A stretch of DNA of 22,809 bases from BP-191 sp035940575 (GTDB taxonomy: Bacteria; Actinomycetota; Actinomycetes; BP-191), in assembly GCA_035940575.1 (NCBI GenBank), contig DASZER010000009.1, forward strand, positions 1-22,809, given 5' to 3'. Position numbers and translations under genes: made by a program. Within the stretch, counting starts at the first letter, position 1, and every line of letters starts with the position of its first letter. The notes below the pieces were generated by a model, which saw only the letters and a program-made list of their open reading frames with translations, ran no database searches and was not told the DNA's origin. This document shows, piece after piece, positions 15,947 through 22,180 of this stretch.

Positions 15947-17079
15947 GCCTGCTGGACGGGATCGTGCGGGACGGCAACGCCTCACTGGAGGCGCGGGCGA
16001 CCGCGGCCTGCGCCCGGGTCATGGTCGACCCGGCGACGTGGGCGGCGACGTTCGACCTGATGCGCTCCGACGCCGCGTTCGGCCGCGCGCTCGCCCACAT
16101 GTTCGCGGCACGCGAGGATCGCGTGCTCCTCCAGCGGCTCGGAGAGCGTGACCTCGCCGCGCTGTGGGCGTGGCTGGACTCCGTGTGGAGCTGGGGCAGC
16201 GACGTGCTCGCCAGCGGCTTCGTCGGCGACGAGGAGCACGCGCGCCGCTGGCGCGACGCGGTGCTGAACGAGCTCGCGAGCCGTTCGACCGAGGAGGCGT
16301 TACGCGCGCTCGACGAGCTGGCCGCCGCGAACCCGGAGGAGTGGCGCGTGAGGGCGGTGCTTCAGTCCGCGGAGGAGCGAGACCGGGACGCCGCGTGGCA
16401 GGGGCCGTCGCCCGAGCAGCTCGTCGTGCTGCTGTCGGACGCGCGCCGCACGATCGTCAAGGACGACGACGACCTCTACCGCGCGGTCGTCGCGTCCCTC
16501 GCGAGGTTCGCCGATCGCGTTCGCCACGTGGGACAGCTCCTGTGGAACGAGACGCGCCCGGCGGGCGGTACGGGACCGCCCGTGTGGCGCCCGAAGTACG
16601 AGCCGGACGTGTCGGCGGCACTTCGCGACCACCTGAAGTCCGAGCTGGAGCGCCTGGTGGTCAACCGCGAGGTGCTCGTCGAGCAGACCTCCAGCAAGGG
16701 GCAGGGGCTCTCGGTCGACCTTTTGGTGTCGGGTGCCGCGGTCGACGGCGAGGCCGTCGCGGGAACGCCACAGTGTCCCGTCGAGGTGAAGGGCTGCTGG
16801 AACCCGCGCCTCATGGAGGACTTGGAGGAGCAGCTCGTCGACGACTACCTCGCCGCGACCGGCGCGACGCGTGGCGTCTACGTGACGGCGTGGTTCGACG
16901 CCGAGGCATGGGACGACCGCGACGACGGCAGGCGCAGGGTGGCGGAGAAGCGGGACCGGGCGAAGGTGGCGGAGGCGCTCGACGCGACGGCGTCCCGTCT
17001 CTCCGCCGAGCGCGACGTCGAGGTCGCGTCGATCGTCGTCGACGTTCCGCGTCCCCTTCCGAGCGCACGGGCGTCGTGA
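15619..17079 (+). CDS. C-terminal part of the STAND protein, with PD-(D/E)xK nuclease motif
   Basis: Same gene as the preceding entry, read in the -1 frame from about 15613 (HDVRDVLLDVASARVPD follows naturally on RYRSGESA). 15619 is only the first usable start codon if it were separate. About 300 residues are helical repeats with no recognised family (VLLQRLGERDLAALWAWLD, for example). The last 150 look like a restriction-endonuclease fold: helix LKSELERLVVNREVLVE, then SVDLLV with Asp at 16717, then CPVEVKG with Glu at 16783 and Lys at 16789, then EEQL and a strand TRGVYVTAWFD. That D...ExK layout suggests Mg-dependent DNA or RNA cleavage. In well-known STAND defence proteins the effector is usually N-terminal, so this order is unusual. 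Confidence 0.72.
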   Translation: MRDVLLDVASARVPDAFAEACVRLVEVRVGSGWSLSAIEERAVLDGDRRRRLHDLLPALFETIDEAAAAVDAAGSPSDANAALGRREIARNNAFVIATHLAAGGDEPTLSLLDGIVRDGNASLEARATAACARVMVDPATWAATFDLMRSDAAFGRALAHMFAAREDRVLLQRLGERDLAALWAWLDSVWSWGSDVLASGFVGDEEHARRWRDAVLNELASRSTEEALRALDELAAANPEEWRVRAVLQSAEERDRDAAWQGPSPEQLVVLLSDARRTIVKDDDDLYRAVVASLARFADRVRHVGQLLWNETRPAGGTGPPVWRPKYEPDVSAALRDHLKSELERLVVNREVLVEQTSSKGQGLSVDLLVSGAAVDGEAVAGTPQCPVEVKGCWNPRLMEDLEEQLVDDYLAATGATRGVYVTAWFDAEAWDDRDDGRRRVAEKRDRAKVAEALDATASRLSAERDVEVASIVVDVPRPLPSARAS

Positions 17080-17212
17080 CGGCGGTCGGCGCCGGTCGTC
17101 ACGGAGTGCGGGTGCCGTGGGCGAGCAGGAGACCCGGCCGCCGCCGGAGAAGCCGTGGCGGCCGGCGTCTCTGCCGCCGGCGCCCCTGCACCCCTCACAG
17201 AAGGGCACCCGG

Positions 17213-17371
17213 ATGAACCGGACGCTGCGCCTGCACGCCGAGACGTTGGTCGAGCTGACCAGCGACGAGCTCGGCTCGATCGCGGGCGGCATCACCCAGA
17301 ACTGCAACACGCTCCACTTCTGCGTGATCCCGACCCTGCCGCTGTTCGTCTGCATACCGCCGCCGGAGTAA
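17213..17371 (+). CDS. RiPP-like precursor peptide 5 (leader + 3-Cys core)
   Basis: 52 residues from ATG 17213 with AGAAGGG about seven bases upstream. An in-frame GTG at 17117 would add 32 Pro-rich residues but has no comparable binding site. The leader NRTLRLHAETLVELTSDEL then GSIAGG is very close to those of peptides 3 and 4. The core after Gly-Gly is the most hydrophobic of the five (TLHFCVIPTLPLFVCIPPPE) with three cysteines and few Ser/Thr, and it lacks the Arg-Cys seen near the end of the others. The gene lies 133 bases after the STAND gene in the same direction and is closed by a strong hairpin, so it may be the last gene of that transcript. Confidence 0.75.
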   Translation: MNRTLRLHAETLVELTSDELGSIAGGITQNCNTLHFCVIPTLPLFVCIPPPE

Positions 17372-17390
17372 CGGCGGCCCCTGGCACCAC

Positions 17391-17421
17391 GGTCCCCGGA
17401 CGCACGTCGCGTCCGGGGACC
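17391..17421 (+). terminator. 13-bp perfect hairpin terminator
   Basis: GGTCCCCGGACGC (17391-17403) pairs perfectly with GCGTCCGGGGACC (17409-17421) around a five-base loop. It lies 20 bases after the stop of peptide 5 and closes the accessory region. Only GCTGTCTGT follows, so it lacks a real U-tract. Confidence 0.7.
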
Positions 17422-17487
17422 GCTGTCTGTACGGCGCCCGCGAGAGGACGCTAAGCGCGGCAGGCTTCCCGCGCGTTCGTAGGAGTG

Positions 17488-17991
17488 ATGGACACCGACC
17501 CGAGGATCGCGTTCTGCAGGCGGGAGCACCCCCGCCTGGTAGGGGCGCTCAGCCTCTACACCGGCGACGCCGACCTGGCCGAGGAGCTCGCGCAGGAGGC
17601 GCTCGCCAGGGCGTGCCGCTCGTGGCGGCGCGTCGAGTCCTACGACGCCCCGGGCGCATGGGTGCACCGGGTCGGCATCAACCTCGCCAACTCCCACTTC
17701 CGCCGCAAGGCGTGCGAGCGCAGGGCGCGCGAACGCGTGGGCGCCGCGCCGGCGACGTACACGGAGCCGGACGCCGCCGACGCCGTGGCGGTACGCGCCG
17801 CCGTCGCGTCGCTGCCCCGCCGCCAGCGCACCGCGCTGGTGCTCCGCTACTACGCCGACCTGCCCGTCGCCGAGGTGGCCGCGCAGATGCAGTGCCGCGA
17901 GGGCACCGTACGCGCGCTCACCGCGCAGGCGATCGCGGGACTGCGCGAGCGGCTGGACCTCACAGAGACGGAGGCGCTCGATGTCCCGTGA
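17488..17991 (+). CDS. SigE-family ECF RNA polymerase sigma factor
   Basis: 167 residues. Region 2 spans about 10-80 (YTGDADLAEELAQEALARAC, then WVHRVGINLANSHFRR). Region 4 spans about 105-160 (SLPRRQRTALVLRYYADLPV, then MQCREGTVRALTAQAIAGLR), the helix-turn-helix that would read the -35 element. It should direct core RNA polymerase to a small regulon. The start is ATG 17488; GTG 17485 is equally possible, since AGGAG sits unusually close. The gene overlaps the next by 11 bases, so the two are co-translated and the partner is the likely regulator. No conserved autoregulatory promoter was recognised upstream. Confidence 0.9.
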   Translation: MDTDPRIAFCRREHPRLVGALSLYTGDADLAEELAQEALARACRSWRRVESYDAPGAWVHRVGINLANSHFRRKACERRARERVGAAPATYTEPDAADAVAVRAAVASLPRRQRTALVLRYYADLPVAEVAAQMQCREGTVRALTAQAIAGLRERLDLTETEALDVP

Positions 17992-18811
17992 CATTCGCGA
18001 GCTGCTCGCGTCGGCCGCCGCCACGCCGCGCCGGCCGCTCGACGTGCACGTGCTCCTCGGCCGCGCGAAGGTGCTGCGCCGCCGCAGGGTGGCGTTCGCC
18101 GCGTGGGCGCTGGTGCCGGTGACGGCGGCGCTCGCGCTGTTCCGCCCCCCGGCGTCGGAGCCCGCCAACGTCGTCTCCGCGCCCGACGCGCCGGGGATCG
18201 CGTTCGAGCTGCTCGACGACGGCACCCGCGTCTACGTCGTCCGCCACCCCGACGGCACGGTCACCGTCCTCGACACGGTGTCGACGCACCGCCCGTACGG
18301 CGCGGCGAAGCAGGTCGGCTGGTGCCCCGGCGAGCACGGGTTCCAGGACCCGCAGCACGGCAGCCGATGGGACGAGTACGGCAGGTACTCGTTCGGTCCC
18401 GCGCCTGCCGACCTGGCGTACTACCGCGTGTCGCCGCGCGGCGACGGCTACGTCGTCGGCGAGCGGGTCGAGCGGCCCTCGCGCGGCGTCGGCCACGTGC
18501 CCGCCGACGCGGTGCACTGCGAGGAGGGCACCGAGGTGATGTGGGACGGCCCGGGCGGCGGCACGGCGCGGACGTACGGCTCGGTGACCGGCATCCGCGA
18601 CGGGCACGCGGGGCGCGTGGCCGCCGAGGTGTACCGCGACGACGCGGGCCTGCGGGTGTGCGACCCGGGCGGGTCGCCGTGCCTGCGCTACGAGGGCCCG
18701 TGGTCGCCGTCCACGACCCTCGGGGGAGCCACCTCGCCCGTCGCCTCGGGAACGTTCGTCGCGCGGCGCGCGGGAGACGTGATCACCGAGCTCGTCCTCG
18801 TACGCGAGTAG
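17981..18811 (+). CDS. Single-pass membrane protein, probable anti-sigma partner, Rieske-like degenerate motif
   Basis: 276 residues. ATG 17981 lies inside the sigma gene, with GGAGG upstream. A short cytosolic N-terminus (MSRDIRELLASAAATPRRPL) precedes one hydrophobic helix (VAFAAWALVPVTAALALF), with about 220 residues outside. The placement and topology fit an anti-sigma factor, though no zinc motif is present. The outer part has VGWCPGEHGF, then HGSRWDEYGRYSFGPAP and DLAYYRV, resembling the second half of a Rieske domain (C-P-x-H-G-S...G...GPAP...L). The paired CxH/CxxH ligands are incomplete, so it probably does not hold an iron-sulfur cluster. A second Cys pair occurs later (RVCDPGGSPCLRY). 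The assignment rests on context and should be read as moderate. Confidence 0.7.
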   Translation: MSRDIRELLASAAATPRRPLDVHVLLGRAKVLRRRRVAFAAWALVPVTAALALFRPPASEPANVVSAPDAPGIAFELLDDGTRVYVVRHPDGTVTVLDTVSTHRPYGAAKQVGWCPGEHGFQDPQHGSRWDEYGRYSFGPAPADLAYYRVSPRGDGYVVGERVERPSRGVGHVPADAVHCEEGTEVMWDGPGGGTARTYGSVTGIRDGHAGRVAAEVYRDDAGLRVCDPGGSPCLRYEGPWSPSTTLGGATSPVASGTFVARRAGDVITELVLVRE

Positions 18812-18816
18812 CGGGG

Positions 18817-18840
18817 TAGCGTTCGCGCCGTCGTGAGGAG
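18817..18840 (+). promoter_or_regulatory. -10-like box and ribosome binding site of the methyltransferase
   Basis: TAGCGT (18817-18822) is followed by GAGGAG (18835-18840) six bases before ATG 18847. This implies a short-leader transcript of its own rather than read-through from the sigma operon. Confidence 0.4.
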
Positions 18841-18846
18841 ACGGCC

Positions 18847-19674
18847 ATGAGCGCAGGCGAGAGGTGGAGCGCGTCGTTCGCGAGCGGGACCGCGGACGGG
18901 ATGGCGACGTACGACGAGGTGTTCGTGCCGCGGCTGTTCACGCCGTGGGCGGAGGTCCTGCTCGACCGCGTGGGCGTACGCGAGGGCGACGCCGTGCTCG
19001 ACGTCGCGACGGGCCCGGGAACGGTCGCGCGGCTCGCGGCGGCGCGGGTGGGGGAGACGGGCCGCGTGACCGGCGTCGACCTCTCGCCCGCGATGCTCGC
19101 GATCGCCCGCGCGAAGGGCGGCGGAGTCGAGTACGTCGCGTCGCCCGCCGACGCGCTCGCGGTCGACGACGGCGCGTACGACGTCGTGACGTGCCAGCAG
19201 GGACTGCAGTTCTTCCCCGACAAGCCGGCCGCGCTGCGCGAGATGCGCCGCGCCTCGCGCGAGGGCGCGCGGCTCGGCGTCGCGGTGTGGCGGGCGATCG
19301 AGGAGTCGCCGTTCTTCGCGGCGCTGCGCGACGCGGTCGGCCGCGCGCTGGGCGCCGACGCCGCGGCGCTCTACGCCGGTGGCCCGTGGGGAATGACCGG
19401 CGAGGACGCTCTCGCGGAGCTCGTGTCGGCCGCCGGCTTCGGCGACGTGACGGTCACGGCAGAACGGCTGCCGGTGACGTTCGAGGGCGGCCCCTCGCAG
19501 GTCCTCGCGACGCTCGCCGCCGCGTCCGTCGCGCCGATGGTGCGCGCGCTCGACGCGGACGGGCGGCGCGCGCTGGAGGAGGCGGCGGCCGAGGCGCTGG
19601 CGCCGTTGACTGACGGAGAGGGAGCGGTGCGCTCCGAGGCGACGTCGAACGTCCTCGTCGCCGTCGCGCGCTAG
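18847..19674 (+). CDS. SAM-dependent class I methyltransferase
   Basis: 275 residues, cytosolic. The Rossmann SAM-binding core is clear: motif I VLDVATGPG (50-58), GVDLSPAML with acidic Asp78 for the ribose hydroxyls, then SPADALAVDDGAYDVVTCQQ (motifs II and III) and QFFPDKPAALREM. The type is UbiE/Methyltransf_11-like, and the N-terminus (SFASGTADGMATYDEVFVP) is similar to small-molecule methyltransferases. The substrate cannot be deduced. The start at ATG 18847 has GAGGAG upstream. The stop TAG shares CTAG with the stop of the convergent phosphoesterase. It has no evident functional link to either neighbour. Confidence 0.9.
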   Translation: MSAGERWSASFASGTADGMATYDEVFVPRLFTPWAEVLLDRVGVREGDAVLDVATGPGTVARLAAARVGETGRVTGVDLSPAMLAIARAKGGGVEYVASPADALAVDDGAYDVVTCQQGLQFFPDKPAALREMRRASREGARLGVAVWRAIEESPFFAALRDAVGRALGADAAALYAGGPWGMTGEDALAELVSAAGFGDVTVTAERLPVTFEGGPSQVLATLAAASVAPMVRALDADGRRALEEAAAEALAPLTDGEGAVRSEATSNVLVAVAR

Positions 19675-20237
19675 CCCGCGTCGATCAGCGCCGCGACCTC
19701 GTCCTCGGACACCGGCCGGTAGTCCCACACGTCGACGCCGACGTTGACCTGCCGCTCGTGCACGCGCCACCTCTCGTGCACGTGCCCGTGCAGCAGCCAC
19801 ACGCCCTCGCCGAGGACGGGCCGGTGCTCGACGAAGCGGTCCTCGTCGTGGCTGTCGCCCGCGACGGGGAAGTGGCACGCGACGACGTCGCGGCCCGCGA
19901 TGGTCAACGCCACCTCCGCGCCGTGCACCTCGAAGCCGGCGTCCTCGTACATGCGCACGTCCGCCGCGCGCACGTGCCGGTGGCCGGGCCAGCAGCGGTC
20001 GTGGTTGCCGGGGACGAGGTGCTTGCGGCCGGCGAGGCGCGCGGCCAGCGGCAGCGACTCCGCGACGCGACCCATCGCGACGTCGCCCAGGACCCACACC
20101 TCGTCGCCGTCGCCGACGGTGTCGTTCCAGCGCGCGACGAGGGCGTCGTTCATCTCCTCGACGGTCGCGAACGGCCGGTGCGAGTACCCGATGATGTTCG
20201 CGTGCCCCAGGTGGAGGTCGGCGGTGAAGTAGCGCAC
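19671..20237 (-). CDS. Calcineurin-like metallophosphoesterase
   Basis: 188 residues, cytosolic. All metal-site blocks are present in order: D7-x-H9 in FTADLHLGH, G51-D52 in VLGDVAMG, G77-N-H-D80, H122 in ACHFP, and GHVH (151-154). This is a complete small phosphoesterase of the type that hydrolyses phosphate mono- or diesters with two metal ions. The substrate is unknown. The start is GTG 20237, six bases after a TACCGT box on the reverse strand. A longer open frame upstream (to 20396) adds a sequence with no family likeness and would overlap the divergent hydrolase region. Confidence 0.9.
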   Translation of the reverse strand: MRYFTADLHLGHANIIGYSHRPFATVEEMNDALVARWNDTVGDGDEVWVLGDVAMGRVAESLPLAARLAGRKHLVPGNHDRCWPGHRHVRAADVRMYEDAGFEVHGAEVALTIAGRDVVACHFPVAGDSHDEDRFVEHRPVLGEGVWLLHGHVHERWRVHERQVNVGVDVWDYRPVSEDEVAALIDAG

Positions 20238-20243
20238 GACCCA

Positions 20244-20249
20244 ACGGTA
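20244..20249 (-). promoter_or_regulatory. -10-like box for a leaderless phosphoesterase transcript
   Basis: TACCGT on the reverse strand (20249-20244) is six bases before GTG 20237 with no Shine-Dalgarno sequence between. It decides the start choice. Confidence 0.45.
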
Positions 20250-20376
20250 GGCGCTCGCCCGGGGCTCGACTCGCCCGGGAAGCCCGGGTCTCGTCACAAT
20301 CGTCCGTAGCACCACGTCACCGTCGCCCGCCGGTGCCGTTGTGCACGACGACGCCCCCCACCCGCCGGAGAGTCCC

Positions 20377-21219
20377 GTGCGCCGCTTCCTCGTCACCGCC
20401 CTCGCCGTCGCGGCCGCCGCCGCGCCGTCCGTGCACGCCGCCCCGGCGCCGTTGCGCTACGTCGCGATGGGTGACTCGTACGCCGCCGCGTCCGGTGTCC
20501 TCCCGCCCGACCCGTTCGCGCCGTTCGACTGCCTGCGGTCGAGCCGCAACTTCTCGCACGTCATCGCCGAGGCCACCGGGGCGAACCTCACCGACGTCAC
20601 GTGCGGCGCGGCCGAGACCCGGCACTACTTCGAGCCGCAGTACGACAACGTCCCGCCGCAGCTCGACGCGCTCGCCAAGGACACGCAGGTCGTCACGATG
20701 ACGATCGGCGGCAACGACAGCGGCGTGTTCATCAACGCGATCGCGTACTGCGGGCAGGCGGCCGTCACGGCGGCGTTCCAGGGGAGCCCGTGCAAGGACC
20801 GGTACGGCTCGTCGTTCGAGGACACGATCCGCACGACGACGTACCCGTCGCTCGTGAAGGCATTGACGGCGGTCCGCGAGCGGGCGCCGCGCGCGAAGGT
20901 CGCGATCCTCGGCTACCCGTGGATCCTGCCCGAGACGGGCGGATGCCTCGACAAGATGCCCGTCGCCGAGGGCGACGTGCCGTACCTGCGCGGCGTGCAG
21001 GCGACGCTCAACGACGCGGTGGGCCGCGCCGCCGCGGCGGCCGGTGCGACGTACGTCGACCTCTCCGTCGTCTCGAACGGTCACGACGCCTGCCAGGACA
21101 TCGGCGTCCGCTGGGTCGAGCCCGTGCTGCAGAGCACCAACCCCGTCGTCGTCCACCCGAACGCTCTCGGCGAGTCGGAGATGGCCGCCGCCACGATGCG
21201 CGCGCTGCGCCTGGGCTAG
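20377..21219 (+). CDS. Secreted SGNH/GDSL hydrolase
   Basis: 280 residues from GTG 20377 (GGAGAG seven bases upstream). GTG 20341 in frame would put 12 extra residues ahead of a well-formed signal peptide (RRFLVTALAVAAAAAPSVHA, cut near residue 22). Block I is AMGDSYAAASG with nucleophile Ser34, block III is TIGGNDSG, and block V is VVHPNALGE with catalytic His260. It belongs to the SGNH hydrolases seen in actinomycete secreted lipases/esterases. Six or more cysteines in the mature part suggest disulfides. It should hydrolyse lipid or acyl esters outside the cell; the substrate is not deducible. Confidence 0.9.
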   Translation: MRRFLVTALAVAAAAAPSVHAAPAPLRYVAMGDSYAAASGVLPPDPFAPFDCLRSSRNFSHVIAEATGANLTDVTCGAAETRHYFEPQYDNVPPQLDALAKDTQVVTMTIGGNDSGVFINAIAYCGQAAVTAAFQGSPCKDRYGSSFEDTIRTTTYPSLVKALTAVRERAPRAKVAILGYPWILPETGGCLDKMPVAEGDVPYLRGVQATLNDAVGRAAAAAGATYVDLSVVSNGHDACQDIGVRWVEPVLQSTNPVVVHPNALGESEMAAATMRALRLG

Positions 21220-21375
21220 AGACGCACCGCCGCACCGCCCGTGATCGTGCGCTGTGCGGCCCCCCTGGTCGAGTGCCGTCCGGAGCGCTAACGTCCGCGC
21301 TCTGACCGGCCCGGCGGGATACAGGGGGTACGTACGGTCACGATCGGACGTCGCGGCGCGGGTCACGAGAAACAC

Positions 21376-22176
21376 GTGCGCCTGACGCGGCTGGTCGTGG
21401 CGTTCCTCGTCGCCTGTGGCGCCGGGTGCGCGGCCGAGAGCCGCGCGCCCTCGGCCGCCACGACGGTCACGCCGGGCGCGGCGAGGGCAGCCGGCGGGCC
21501 GGCGCCGGCCGTGACGGGAAGCGCTTCTCGAACGCCGGCGCCGTCGGTGACCGTGGGGTCGCCCGGGACGGCGGCACGAGGCACGGCTCGACCCGCCGTG
21601 TCCCCGCCGCCATGGGCGCCGACGACGCCGCGGACGACGGCCGCGCCGTGGCCGCCCGACTCGAACTGCCGCGAGGCCACCTACCGCTGCACCTCGCTGC
21701 GCGAGGCGCTCCGGTGGTGGGGCGACCTTCCCGCTCTCGTGCCGTCGCACGGCGCGGACGGCCTCCGCGCGATGCTGCACGCCGCGGGCGACGACGCCGT
21801 CGAGCAGCGCCCGAACCCGGAGCACGGCCCCGACTTCTCCTTCGTGCTCCCGGACGACCACTTCGCGCTGATGACGCGCCGCAAGGGCGGGGTGGCGGCG
21901 GCCGCGAACGCGGGCGGCGTCGTCCTGCGCACGTACCTCGCGACCGACAAGTGGCTGCCGTCGCCGGCGCCGTGGTCACGCCGGGTCCGCGTCCGCGGGC
22001 GCGACGCGATCCTGAACGAGTACCGCCCGACCGACGGGAGCGCGCCGCTGCGCGACGTGACGTGGTCGGTGCCGCACGGCGACGGGACCAACGTCATCTG
22101 GTACGTCGCCGACGACCCCGACCGCCGGACCGAACGCGAGCTGCTCGCCCTGCTCGAGTCGCTCGTCGCGGCGTGA
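21376..22176 (+). CDS. Probable lipoprotein, Pro/Thr/Ala-rich linker and C-terminal domain of unknown function
   Basis: 266 residues from GTG 21376, with no strong ribosome binding site. The N-terminus MRLTRLVVAFLVACGAGCAAE looks like a lipoprotein signal, with the probable lipidated Cys in AGC at residue 18 (Cys14 is an alternative). Residues about 25-95 are a Pro/Thr/Ala-rich linker, typical of surface-tethered actinobacterial proteins. The C-terminal 165 residues form a globular domain with two early Cys (SNCREA, YRCTSL) and stretches DFSFVLPDDHFALMTRRKG and GTNVIWYVADDPD. No family is recognised. It converges with the menC-like gene, with four bases between the stops. Confidence 0.75.
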   Translation: MRLTRLVVAFLVACGAGCAAESRAPSAATTVTPGAARAAGGPAPAVTGSASRTPAPSVTVGSPGTAARGTARPAVSPPPWAPTTPRTTAAPWPPDSNCREATYRCTSLREALRWWGDLPALVPSHGADGLRAMLHAAGDDAVEQRPNPEHGPDFSFVLPDDHFALMTRRKGGVAAAANAGGVVLRTYLATDKWLPSPAPWSRRVRVRGRDAILNEYRPTDGSAPLRDVTWSVPHGDGTNVIWYVADDPDRRTERELLALLESLVAA

Positions 22177-22180
22177 GCCG

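Noticed and set aside
8160..17430. Second copy of the tRNA 3' end as an attachment site
   Set aside because: I looked for repeats of GGTTCAAATCCTGC and CCCCCGCTAC by eye and found only short chance matches such as CCCGCTAC near 8295.
20341..20376. Upstream GTG start for the SGNH hydrolase
   Set aside because: It would place 12 extra residues before a well-formed signal peptide, and GTG 20377 has its own ribosome binding site.
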